The notes under the pieces: generated by a model
The model's database searches: none
What the model was told of the DNA's origin: nothing
Seen by the model: only the letters and a program-made list of their open reading frames with translations
NCBI GenBank assembly: GCA_014529385.2
Contig: CM043952.1
Location: 153,139,057-153,203,056, forward strand
Source of the DNA: Adiantum capillus-veneris
Taxonomy: Eukaryota > Streptophyta > Polypodiopsida > Polypodiales > Pteridaceae
DNA length: 64,000 nucleotides
Direction: 5' to 3'
Position numbers and translations under genes: made by a program
Part shown: piece by piece, positions 42,805-53,170 of the stretch
Layout: every line of letters begins with the position of its first letter
How positions within the stretch are numbered: the first letter of the stretch is position 1

Positions 42805-42886
42805 CATAAGATATTAGGCCATTAAATGTTACATGATTTCTTCTCCCTCATAGTCGAGGACGACTATGATTTCAAGAGAGAGGTAA
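42805..42886 (+). other. C4 3' end with polypurine tract
   Basis: Contains CATAGTCGAGGACGACTATG, an imperfect inverted repeat like that before the C3 3' LTR (GTAATCGTGGTCGATTAC), then CAAGAGAGAGG as polypurine tract next to the LTR start TGTCATAAAA. Confidence 0.7.
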
Positions 42887-43560
42887 TGTCATAAAATTTA
42901 ATATCTGACCAACCTAAATGATTTTCTCATATTAAACTGATCATTTAATGTGGGAGAATAAACGGGAACAAGGGTTAAGATATAGATGTGCTTATAGATC
43001 TATTTAAGCACGGGGCGAATGGTAAAGGGGCCCAAATGAGAAAAGGTCTATCAAAGAGAAAGGTTAATCAATGGAGCAAAAGACCTTAGGGTTGTCTTCA
43101 TTAAAGCCTCCAAAGGTAAGTGTTAAAAGCTTTAAGACATAGTCTTTAAAATTTTACTCTTTAGTCACTAAAGTCCAAGCAGGCAAGGGGGCAGCTTGCT
43201 TAAGCTAGGGTTGTGCTTAAGCAGGGGGGTTGCCTGCTTACCAAGTTCAAAGTACTTGCTACTAAAGAGGGGGCGAGCCCTACAAAGGGGGGAGGTAGAT
43301 AGTAAGTGAGCACCTCACCAAGGACCCATACCCTTATGAAAGGAAAGGGGCCACTTGTCAAGTGTAGAGACACACTACTCAAGCAAGTAGGGGTTGTGCT
43401 TAAGCAAGGGGGGTGCTAGCTTAGCCCCACAAAGGGAAAGAAGGACACTTGTCAAGAGGCTACACCCCTTGCCCCAAAGGGAGCCTAGCTCTCATTGGCT
43501 AGAGGGCTACATGGCCTAGTCAACTTCAAAGGAACCCTAGGAAAGGGGGTCGACCTAGCT

Positions 43561-43645
<85 letters not shown>

Positions 43646-44391
43646 GAGCCTCCCACGAGCTCTCTCTCCTTCATTCTTCCCTTCACACACTCTTGTGAAG
43701 CAAGGATTCCATCTCCTTCTCCAAGCCTGAGAAGTTGAGTGCCTACTACCACAAGCTCGTGGCTATGGATGCAAATCCACACAAGAGAATGCTTATGCTT
43801 GCTTATCATTCTCTCTAATCTCCATTAAATCTATGCTAAGTTATGCTACAAGAGCTATGAGTGATTATATGCAAGGGGTTATTTCTTTCTAGTAGAGATA
43901 CTTCTACTTCTCTCTTCTTCCTCACTCCCTGCTAGCTCTCCTCACCTTTCATGGTGTTTGAGGTCTTGGGATTGAGGCTGGGCATTTTTCAAGTTCATGC
44001 TAATCATGTTTATTGTTGTAGTTATGCTAATGCTTGGTGAGTGAAGCTTACCATCTTCATCTCATCAAGAAGGTCTCAAGGAACACAAACAATTGTATTG
44101 TAAACAAGTCTTCCGTCATGGAAGAATCTATAATACAAATGCCTATTGGAGGGGGGACCGGCTCCAACTAATCCGGTCCTCTATTGGTGTCAATTTCTCT
44201 AAACTCTCACTCTCTTTTACAAGTATTGATCATGCCATGTTAATGAAGTAATGTGTTAAGTGTTTCTCTCTCTCTACCAAAGCACTTTCTTTCTCACTAT
44301 ACATCTACACACTAAAGAATACTCAAGGAAATGATCAATATGTTATTTACTTTCCGTTCCAACTCAAGTTAAAAAGGCTAATTCCATCACA
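42887..44391 (+). repeat. 3' LTR of C4
   Basis: Starts TGTCATAAAATTTAATATCT, ends CCATCACA, merging into the flanking (CA)n. It is about 1505 bp; the difference from the 5' LTR is almost all in the (CT)n tract at 43564-43639. Confidence 0.92.
43564..43639. repeat. (CT)n in C4 3' LTR, 38 units
   Basis: Uninterrupted; 11 units longer than in the 5' LTR. Confidence 0.97.
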
Positions 44392-44658
44392 CACACACAC
44401 ACACACACACATGGTTGATTATAGCGTGTTGCTATTTTCCTGGTATATTTTTGCTGGGAGTGTTGGCTTGGGTACCTTAAATGAATAACTCGCTTAAATT
44501 CACTACGTAATTTTTGTAAGGTAGTACCTTAATGGTACCTAACACTTAGATACTAAATGAGTTATGGATGGGCTACTCGGCTCTGTAAATAATGTCGTCT
44601 TATGCTTAATAGCGAGGTTGCTCCCTCCTGACGGGTCTGCAATTCTGCGCTCTTAAGT

Positions 44659-44817
<159 letters not shown>

Positions 44818-44901
44818 ATGGCGGCGCTGCTACACCATCCCCCTCTTGAAGCCGTGCCCACCATACGGCTAAGAAGGAAGGTGGGCCACTTGCTCCAAAC
44901 C

Positions 44902-44911
44902 CTATAAAAAG
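44902..44911 (+). promoter_or_regulatory. TATA box upstream of 54-codon ORF, copy A
   Basis: CTATAAAAAG, about 95 bases before the ATG at 45006 and kept exactly at 47411 in copy B. Upstream lies a long CT tract, a common feature of plant core promoters. Confidence 0.5.
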
Positions 44912-45005
44912 GTGAGCTTTACATGCTCATTTAGCATTGGTGGTGTGTGTATTTGGGAGAAGTGTCTGTACATTAGGACTGTGAGGATTTTACCTGCAAA
45001 GGGGT

Positions 45006-45170
45006 ATGTTAAGTGTCGGATCTACGGCAAAGGGCAAGGATAAGCAAGCTATTGTGGAGTTGGCTACTCCAACTCATTCTCAAGTGACTTTTGGCATTGA
45101 AATGGATTGCTGTCCGAACTGTTTGATGGTTGTGAGTATTTCTCATGTATATGCCGGTAGAGGCACTTGA
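45006..45170 (+). CDS. Unrecognised 54-codon ORF with CPNC motif, copy A
   Basis: It starts ATG 45006, preceded in frame by a TGA; the protein begins MLSVGSTAKGKDKQAIVEL and contains MDCCPNCLMVV near residue 35. It ends at TGA 45168. A consensus donor (GGTT|GTGAGT) lies right after CLMV, so this may be a first exon whose coding continues elsewhere. The CPxCLM pattern recalls the zinc-ribbon of GIR1-like plant repressor proteins, but that is a weak, by-eye resemblance. Copy B keeps the frame with five base differences. A TATA box lies about 95 bases upstream. No second exon was recognised. Confidence 0.4.
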   Translation: MLSVGSTAKGKDKQAIVELATPTHSQVTFGIEMDCCPNCLMVVSISHVYAGRGT

Positions 45171-45582
45171 ATAGCTTCTTCTGCTGAACTTTACCTCGTG
45201 AGAGCTTGTAAAGCACAAGGGTATTCATATGGTCTTTCCCTCGTAAACGATTTCATCTCTGAAAATATGATTAGCTTGACCTTTGTTATTATTTATCTTT
45301 GAAAGCAATCTAGTTGGGTGACATCTATAACATGTTGAATACCCATGCATCACCTGCATATGATACCAATGCTAACTAAATGTTGTGTTGTTTCCATGGA
45401 TACAAGTCAAGGCTACCTTCTCAACTATGGTTTCCAAAGTTCCTTGGCTTGAAGATGGCGGACTATTATATCTTCTGGCTCTTGATTTGAGCACTTGTGT
45501 ATAAAGAGTGGTCTGTACTATGAATGGGAATTATACCACCTTTTGATGGACATAATTTCTAGTGTCTTTTGTAATTTGAAAG

Positions 45583-46488
45583 GATTCTTTGGTGTATATG
45601 TTATATTCGTATTGGAACACACACACACCTAACACCAAGAATAGTAGTGATACTATTCAAAGACCTAGTTTACTATATTTTAATCCCTCAGTGTGTGTCC
45701 TAGATAATTTTACCTTGTAATGATCCTTGAGGGATGGGGCTCTCTTCACACGGCCCTTATAGGTTCGCCTGGTCGGTTGAAGGTTGAAGAGGCTACCAGT
45801 TCTTACCTTTGGTGATATATTTCTCTAAATAACTTTTTGTGGACTATGCAGAGCTTAGCACTATCTCAAGGGATAGAGCTTCCTATGGAGCCTTTTTCTA
45901 AAGCATCACTTGAGGTACTTAGATGCATTCATGACCCTATGGAATCTGAACAGATAGTAGGGGCTTCAATTGATCTAGCCAAGTCTTTGGTTCAAACCAT
46001 GTTTTTTGATAAATGTGTCAATACCCTTGGCCAACTTGTCAAAAACTCTAAGGAAGGGGTGCAGAGTTATCCGAATTCATTGAAAACATTTACCCTGACA
46101 CTTGCTCACAAATGAGAGTTAGCCAAGTTCTCTTCTCATGATTTCACGAACATGTTACTTTTAAACAAACTACACATATGCGGATTCCTTTGGGATCAAG
46201 AGCAAAAGCATAAAATGTATCATTGATATACTATGAGTGACAACCATACTTTTTTCAAACTAGTTGCCAAAGCCTTAAAACTCCTACAAGAGTAATGTCT
46301 TCCTTGAATACAATATCAGATATTGTGTTGATTAGATTGACTTTACCCTCTTCAAGGACACGTTGACTTGGAAATCTCTATTAATGCTTCATACTTGACT
46401 TTTGTTACTCTCTACTTCACAAGGCAGTATGCCCATACACAATGGGCCTACTGCCAAGCCATTGTGTATGGCGCCTGGGATAGGGCGG

Positions 46489-46489
<1 letters not shown>
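45583..46489. other. Spacer between duplicated copies; one unsupported ORF
   Basis: It holds a 92-codon plus-strand frame (45837-46115; begins after a possible acceptor TATGCAG, contains LRCIHDPMESEQIVGAS). Its composition is protein-like, but I recognise no family. The rest shows nothing. Confidence 0.35.
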
Positions 46490-46542
<53 letters not shown>

Positions 46543-46897
46543 ACAGAGTACTGATATTGGTACTAGTATTGGTATTACTGGTACTAGTACTACTACTCCT
46601 GGTACTGATATTGCTATACTGCTATATTAGTATTACCAGTACTGATGTTGTATTGGTATTGAATATACCGGTACTAGTACTGGTACTTACTGGTACTACT
46701 AGACTATAATGGTACTGATACTGGCACTATACACTATTGGTACTGATACTCCTATACTACTATACTGCTATACTAGTATTGATAATACTGGATTTTTCAT
46801 GGTAATGTATATGCTGATACTGGTACTAGTACTTATTTGTACTATTAGACTATACAAGTACTAGTAATGGTACATCCACGGGCGCGTGCGCGTGCGC

Positions 46898-46914
46898 ACA
46901 CACACACACACACA

Positions 46915-47002
<88 letters not shown>

Positions 47003-47003
47003 A
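46898..47003. repeat. (CA)n(CT)n(CA)n compound microsatellite, empty site of C4
   Basis: About 10 CA, 32 CT and 11 CA units. The flanks match those of C4 on both sides. Confidence 0.95.
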
Positions 47004-47254
47004 ACATATGGATGATCATAGCGTGTTGCTATTTCCCTGGTATAATTTTGTTGGGACTATTGGCTTGGGGAACCTTTAATGAATAACTCGCTTAAATTCT
47101 CTACATAATTTTTGTAAGGTAGTACCTTAATGGTACCTAACCCTTAGATACTAAATGGGTTATGGTTGGGCTACCCGGCACTGTAAATGATGTCGTCTTC
47201 TGCTTAATAGCAAGGTGGCTCCCTCTTGACGGGTCTGCGATTCTGTGCTCTTAA

Positions 47255-47256
<2 letters not shown>

Positions 47257-47321
<65 letters not shown>
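47257..47321. repeat. (CT)n microsatellite
   Basis: About 32 CT units upstream of the copy B TATA box. Confidence 0.97.
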
Positions 47322-47324
<3 letters not shown>

Positions 47325-47410
47325 TACATGGCGCTGCTGCTATACCATCTCCCTCTTGAAGCCGCGCCCACCATACAGCTAAGAAGGAAGGTGGCCACTT
47401 GCTCCAAGCC

Positions 47411-47420
47411 CTATAAAAAG
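47411..47420 (+). promoter_or_regulatory. TATA box upstream of 54-codon ORF, copy B
   Basis: CTATAAAAAG, identical to copy A at 44902. Confidence 0.5.
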
Positions 47421-47514
47421 GTGAACTTTACATGCTCACTTAGCATTGGTGGTGTGTGTATTTGGGAGAAGTGTTTGTACATTAGGACTGTGAGGATTTT
47501 ACTTGCAAAGGGGT

Positions 47515-47679
47515 ATGTTAAGTGTCGGATCTACGACAAAGGGCAAGGATAAGCAGGCTATTGTGGAGTTGGCTACTCCAACTCATTCTCAAGTGAATTT
47601 TGGCATTGAAATGGACTGCTTTCCGAACTGTTTGATGGTTGTGAGTATTTCTCATGTATATGCCGGTAGAGGCACTTGA
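47515..47679 (+). CDS. Unrecognised 54-codon ORF, copy B
   Basis: Same length and frame as 45006-45170. Differences by eye: two silent (CAA/CAG, GAT/GAC) and three replacing (A/T, T/N, and C/F turning MDCCPNC into MDCFPNC). The following GTGAGT donor is kept. Conservation of the frame in both copies is suggestive, but with so few differences it is not proof of coding. Confidence 0.4.
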   Translation: MLSVGSTTKGKDKQAIVELATPTHSQVNFGIEMDCFPNCLMVVSISHVYAGRGT

Positions 47680-48083
47680 ATAGCTTCTTCTGCTGAACTT
47701 TACCTCGTGAGAGCTTGTAAAGCACAAGGGTATTCATATGGTCTTTCCCTCGTAAACGATATCATCTCTGAAAATATGATTAGCTTGAACTTTCTTATTA
47801 TTTATCTCTGAAATCAATCTAGTTGGGTGACATCTATAACATGTTGGATACCCATGCATCATTTGCATACGTACCAATGCTAACTAAATGTTGTGTTGTT
47901 TCCATGGGTGCAGGTGAGGGTTAATTTCTCAACTATGGTTTTCAAAGTTCCTTGGCTTGAAGATGGTGGACTATGATTACTTCTGGCTCTTGATTTCAAC
48001 ACTAGTGTATAAAGACTTTTCTGTACTATGAATGGGAATTATACCACCTTTTCATTGACTTAGTTCTAGTGTCTTTTGTAATT

Positions 48084-48316
48084 TGTATATGTATATGTAT
48101 ATATATATATATATTAATGTGTGTGTGTGTGTACACACACACATACATACATACACACACACACACACATACACAAAAAAAAAGTGTGTACACACACACA
48201 TACACACATACATACATATGCACACAAAAAATAGAATGGTGTACGCACACACGTACACACACACACACGTGTGTATACACCCACACACATACACATATAC
48301 ATACATACATACATAC

Positions 48317-48351
<35 letters not shown>

Positions 48352-48376
48352 TTTGTTTGTAGATATACACACACAC
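48084..48376. repeat. Complex TA/TG/CA microsatellite block
   Basis: Interleaved TATATG, TA, GT, CACACATA and (CATA)n runs; it contains GTGTGTGTACACACAC-type palindromes. The overlapping open frames on both strands are by-products. Confidence 0.95.
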
Positions 48377-48536
48377 CCACCCCGAAGAGGAGAATTTCTA
48401 ATGTTGCAGAAAAAATCCCAAGAGACCTTAGAGTTTCATCTGACAAGTCAAAATCAAAATCTATTACTTAAACGGAGAGAGACCTCAAAGATCAATTCAA
48501 AACAAGTCGAACTCAAGATCTGCTACTCAAGATGAA

Positions 48537-48608
48537 TAAGAGAGAGAGAGAGATAGATAGATTGATTATCGGCCTCGGAGGTCAAATATGACCTATGGGA
48601 CCAAATAC
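48537..48608 (-). mobile_element. LINE/retroposon 3' tail fragment
   Basis: Minus strand GGTCATATTTGACCTCCGAG, then GCCGATAATCAATCTATCTA, ending in (CT)n: the same tail as R1 and R2, with no coding part. Confidence 0.75.
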
Positions 48609-48648
48609 GTGTCCACGGACACATAGGGTTGGGATGTGTCACGTGACA
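48609..48648. repeat. Palindrome-rich block shared with 6272-6311
   Basis: GTCCACGGACACATAGGGTT(G)GGATGTGTCACGTGACA occurs at both sites. It contains TGTCACGTGACA, a perfect 12-bp palindrome with a CACGTG G-box core. Confidence 0.8.
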
Positions 48649-49075
48649 GACGATGCATGGAACTGATGCAACTTGGGACTGTCAGTGACGACGACGGGGA
48701 TGGCGACGACCACTTAAGGGCTGGAATTTGCGGTCTTCTATCCGCTGTCCATAAAAACGCTATGGCTGAAAATCTGGGACTGTTTCGGGGCTGCTGAAAA
48801 CTACTGTTTCGGCTGCGTTTTGAGGGCTGAAAATGGCGATCTTCTTCAAACATCTAGGGCTGAATCTGCTGTTTTCCTAATGGCTGAAAATGCTGGTCCA
48901 TCTGCTGTAAATGCGGCTGAAAATCAAAAACGTTGATGTTCCTTGTAGAGTTAGTGAAGACGTTGGGTCCTTGGAAGTGTTGGCGATGAGAGTCACTATA
49001 GGAAGGGGGGGGAACGGCAACAAGATACTCATCATTTTGTATATATTATTTTCTTTTCTTTTTCTTTTTCTTTTC
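48649..49075 (-). mobile_element. C1-family LTR fragment
   Basis: Shares GATGCATGGAA(A)CTGATGCAAC, then GACGACGGGGATGGCGACG, AAAATCTGGGACTGTTT, GGCTGCGTTTT and AGTGTTGGCGATGAG, in the same order as 5456-5850 of the C1 5' LTR. The right end fades near a TATATATTATTTTCTTTTC stretch similar to the C1 TATA region. Confidence 0.75.
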
Positions 49076-49379
49076 CTTTAACAGTTTTTTTAAGCCTTTT
49101 AACTCTTAGCAGGCATAATCATGAGCCATATTGACACCATCTAAATGCCAGGTTAAGAATATGTATGTATGAGTAATTACAATAATTTTGGCAAAATTTT
49201 GGTCAATTAACAATAATTGTGGGTAATTTTTCTTTAATTCTAGCACTAAAAAGCTAAAAAGGACAAATAATCATAAGTTGAGCCAGGAAAGTCGGAATTG
49301 ACTTCTAAAAGCAAAGGCTGAAATTTCAAAGCAAGGGCTTTGAACGTGGGAGTCAACTGGTTTCTCTGGCCGTCCAATT

Positions 49380-50073
49380 AGCTAAACCAGTTGTTCTCCA
49401 AGATTCACTTTAATGAATTGATATGGAAATTTCTTCCTTTGCTTTTCAGCCTGATCCTTGTCAAATAATACTGCATTTAGGTCTATCTCGGCTAATGGAA
49501 AAATACTCATTGCTGCTAGCATCCTCTCAATCTTCTTAATCCCATACTTTTGGCAAATCTCTTCTGGTCGCAGTGCCTTCCTCCACCTTCTAGTGTTGTT
49601 TGTCTAGATCTGAATTCTTTTATTGGTGCCCTGTATTTTTAAAGTTTGATTGGCATAATCGTGAACGGCGGCCTGTGCTGTTTGCAACCATGGGCGTCCC
49701 AGTAGCATCCCATATGTGCCTTGCACATCCAGTACTAGGAAGTTGGTCTTGAAATTTTATTTTCCCACCCTTATCTACATGCTCTCTATCATCCCCCACT
49801 TGCCTACACAACTCTGTAATCGGCCATTCAAACTTTAAAGGGTGTTGGTTTCAAGTTTGTGATACCCATTCTTTGTTGAAGGTGTGCCCCTCGGATGTTT
49901 ATACCTACCCCTCCATCCAGTATGACACCGGATAGTGGCTCCCATTGTTTCTTGACTTTGTAGTTTACCTGGATCACCGACACTTCATCATCTCTAGCAG
50001 TTGCCAAGTCAACTGCTCTGGCATCCGCTTCAGCCTTTCTTAGCTGTCTAATGAATTTTGCTGCTTCAAGCAA
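49380..50073 (-). pseudogene. G5 protease and following region
   Basis: Minus-strand sequence shows VNYKVKKQWEPLSGVILDGG (retropepsin-like DGG), then after frame changes YGMLLGRPWLQTAQAAVHDY (the 'LLGRPWL' end of retroelement proteases) at about 49740-49650. A conserved-looking stretch follows, PEEICQKYGIKKIERMLAAM, at about 49575-49510. Frame changes occur near 49810 and 49600. Confidence 0.65.
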
Positions 50074-50463
50074 AGTTTTTTTGGTATCTTCTAATTCAAC
50101 TGTCAGTTCTTGAATTCTTTCACAGATCCTAACATGAACTTCTTCTCTCTCTTTATCAGAGTTATTATCAGAACTGGAGGAATTAGGACTATCTTCACAG
50201 TGTCACTCCTCTATTCTGGTGTTTGCTTTGCCCCCTTCATTGTTTCCCATTGCAGTTATATCTTATTTAACATTTCCTAGATCTTACACCAGTCCTTGGA
50301 CTGCAGCCAGCATAGTCTCAAATATTCTAGAGTCTGACTGACCTGGTTGTCTTTTCTCAGAAGACTGGGCTGGTATCTTCTGAATGACCCAAGCATCAAA
50401 ACTTTTTGGCTCCTCTAGTAGCTTCTTGGCTAGATCTTCTGTGATCTTAGCTGCCAGTTCTCT

Positions 50464-52090
50464 CTACTCCTGCCATTCATCAACTACCTTCTCTTTGCTC
50501 TTTGCCTTCCATACCTCTCTTTTCTGAGCCCATTTGCTAGTTTCAGGACTGACTAGTTTTTTCGGGTCATCTGGGATTTCTTCAATGACTACCCCTTTAC
50601 TGCGTGTAACTAACTGCTTGTACTGGAACTTGCTCTGGGGCTTTCGCCTCAGTAGCCACAGTGCTTGGTGCCTCTGGACACTGAGCCACAAAGTGCCCAT
50701 ACTTGCCACAAGTATAACAATTAAGGCTTTGATTTTGAAAATTCCCACAACCCCGGCCTCGGCCAGTACCTCCCTAGTATCTGCCGCACCCAATACCAAT
50801 GCCACTGGTACCTGTCTTATCTTCTTGGGGTACACTGATTTTCTCTACCTTAGCTGGTTCAGCATTGGTAAATGCCACTAGAGACAGATCCTTTCCCTTC
50901 TTGAAGTGATGAATTCAAATGTCACAATTGTTCCATAAATGACCATACGACATCATTGGAAACAAGATATTTAGATTTGCACCTTGAGCACCAGGTTTCC
51001 ATTCTCCTAATCGATTGTCTGGTCTGAATGATTTCAGCAATCTGCCGAGCCATTTCATCAATCTTCTTGGACCAAGACCCCTTCTTGGCCTTGTCCTTGC
51101 TCTTTTCATCTAAGCTGCTGTCAGAGTTGATGGAGGTCTCACTAGAATCAGAATTCTCAGTGGAAGAACTGCTACTACTGGACCTCCTCTTCTTTTGACT
51201 TCTCTCCTTCTTAGCTTGCAGGTACCTTCTGTTCTTTGAGCTTCTTACCGTGAAACCCATTTAGAAACCATGCATGAAGCCTTTTTTCTGATGGTGGCTC
51301 CTACAGTTGCCTGGTTAACTCCTTGATCTTCTCTACATAACTTCTCACTGACAACTTTCCTTGTCTAATCTTATCTAGCTCGCAGAGGATGTCCTCATCA
51401 CCCCTGTTGTCTGAATAATCCGATTTGAAAGCCTTGAGCAATTTGTTGTATGATCTGAGTTGGCAAGCCAAGTAATGGTAATACCATTTCCTGGCTGCAT
51501 CTTTCAGTGTCTGAGGAAAATATTCTCCCCAGTCACCTTCATCAATATTCTTTAACTCAGCATACTGTTCAAAAGCTTGAATATGAACATCTGGATCATC
51601 TTTCTTTCCTTCTTTGAACACTGGGAAAGAGATCTTCAATAAAGAAGTATAATCGTGTCGATCGGATTCATCTCTGCTTCTTCAGACCTTGGGAGCCTAA
51701 CTTCGTGTTGAAGACTTCCTATAGTCATCTATGTCAGCATCCCAATCAACTTCTTCTTCAGTTTCAGTCTTTGTCTCCTCTCTGGCTTTCCTGCTGGAAT
51801 TGTGACAACTACCCTTGTTGCCCTTGGCCTCAACTTCCTTATGTGTGGATTGAGAACTCCTGGTTATTGCGTTCTTTCTGCTCAGCCCTTCTCCTCCTGG
51901 AATGCCTAGAGTGTTGAGAGTTCCTGGCCTCGTTAGCATGACTGTGCTCCCCTTGAGCCTCAGTCTCACTCTCAGGGACCTTCTTGGGATCAGACACTCT
52001 TTCTAATACCTCAAGAATAGGGTCGACGCGGTTGGAATCAGTGCCTAGCAGCGTTGATAGTTTGCAACCACGACTGGCTTTGGACGCCAT
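50464..52090 (-). pseudogene. G5 gag with CCHC zinc knuckle
   Basis: The start candidate is at 52090 (MASKASRGCKLSTLLGTDSN). A charged N-terminal region ends about 51700 with frame changes. The Gag domain (51639-51301) reads ISFPVFKEGKKDDPDVHIQA, KDAARKWYYHYLACQ, CELDKIRQGKLSVRSYVEKI. A basic and serine-rich stretch follows at 51260-50922. The zinc knuckle CYTCGKYGHFVAQC lies at about 50720-50680, and the frame then runs to 50464. Several frame changes are present. Confidence 0.8.
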
Positions 52091-52312
52091 GTGTACAGGT
52101 GAAAATTCTAACTAGGAGATAATAGTTTTCTGGTTGAAGAACGAATAGCTCTAACCACTGTGATTGCCAAAATGGAATTGGAGGTGGTGTTGGGAGGCAT
52201 TGTAGCAACGACCTAATTGCAACCCACACAAAATTATCAAATCCGTAGATCGGCAACTCGGCTAGGGCATGGAAGCACGAGCATCGGATGAATAGAAATA
52301 GAGGATTCAAGA

Positions 52313-52325
52313 GGATATCTCACCA
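52313..52325 (-). other. Candidate primer-binding site of G5
   Basis: The minus strand reads TGGTGAGATATCC one base after the LTR end CTTACA. It begins TGG as all primer sites do, but is not the initiator-Met sequence; the tRNA is unknown. Confidence 0.4.
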
Positions 52326-52326
52326 A

Positions 52327-53170
52327 TGTAAGTAGAGATTAGCCATGGCAAGACTAACTCTAATCATAGTCTAATCACTAATCAATCAACTCCTACACAC
52401 ATCGAGCTTGTCAAAGTCCGACTTACCACAGACTAGGAACCCCAAACACACTAATGATAAGCACACACTAATTGCATTGGTGTTGACCTCTCCAATCACC
52501 ACATGCCAATCAAGGCATTTCATCAATAGCTACACACACGAGGTGAATAGTGCTAGAGTTTCATAAAACCTATCCACACACAAGCAAAAAATAGGGCACA
52601 CACACTAATTACAAGATTAAGACCCAACTTAATCAACCTAATTAGTGATTCTAAATATCACAAACCGAGTGCTTATAGAAGAATAAGAGTGGTTAATAGC
52701 AAGAAGTCATCACATATACTCAAATCTAGAATAATAAAAAATGTGAAACTACTTCATGACATAATGAAATGTAGAAAAGATAAGACTAATGAGAAAGTAG
52801 AGATTAGATTAATCAAAAAGAGCTTGCTCTACTTACAATGGATTAGCACTAGCCTCTTAAGCATAGGTATTAAGCTCAAGACTAGGCCATAGAGTGAACA
52901 CTCAAGAGAGAGAGAGCTCTCAAAAGTGGATCCTCAAGAGTGGCTACTCAAGAATGAAGCCTCCTTGCATAAAGGCTTCCTTTTAAAGGCTTTCACCACA
53001 ATCCCTTCTACTATGGGTTTAAGTTTGAGCCCTCTAGCTAGCATATACAGCTTTGGAACTCCCAATGAGCCCAAGACTTATACAAAGTGAGTTGGAAATA
53101 TTATGCACAATCATAGCATATCTCCCGCTTTATGCATAACCGATGTGGCATGTGTTAGCCGTTGCTAACA
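52327..53170 (-). repeat. Candidate LTR of G5
   Basis: 844 bp with TG...CA ends (minus strand TGTTAGCAACGG … CTACTTACA). It is followed inward by a primer-like site and gag. Only one copy lies in the window. The plus-strand sequence just outside, TACTCCCCTTCCT (53171-53183), is a polypurine tract on the minus strand, so this LTR may be the 3' LTR of one copy and the 5' LTR of the next. Confidence 0.5.

Larger units (their letters stand above)
34230..44391 (+). mobile_element. Ty3/gypsy chromovirus C4 (youngest-looking copy)
   Basis: LTRs at 34230-35711 and 42887-44391, an exact primer-binding site at 35713, and a polypurine tract before 42887. Gag, protease, RT, RNase H, integrase and chromodomain follow in order. 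The pol frame is open from 37890 to about 40750 except for one TAG at 39543. The LTRs are nearly identical apart from CT-tract length and a handful of substitutions. Both flanks are (CA)n, so the target duplication cannot be read; the paralogous empty site at 46.5-47.0 kb confirms the insertion. An additional diverged LTR lies at 41201-42804. Confidence 0.95.
46490..48084 (+). repeat. Duplicated segment copy B (without C4)
   Basis: Begins with (CA)n (46490-46537), then the GTACTAGTAC minisatellite (to about 46880), a (CA)(CT)(CA) microsatellite where C4 sits in copy A, then the TATA/ORF block. It is colinear with 33886-34229 plus 44392-45582. Confidence 0.9.
49380..53170 (-). mobile_element. 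Gypsy-like LTR retrotransposon G5, gag-protease part with candidate 5' LTR
   Basis: Reading leftward: candidate LTR (53170-52327), candidate primer site (52325-52313), gag (52090 to about 50464) with zinc knuckle, then protease region (50073 to about 49380). No RT, RNase H or integrase is present, so the element is truncated at about 49380. Gag differs from the chromoviruses here (PVFKEGKKDDPDVHIQAFEQ), suggesting another gypsy lineage. Confidence 0.75.
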
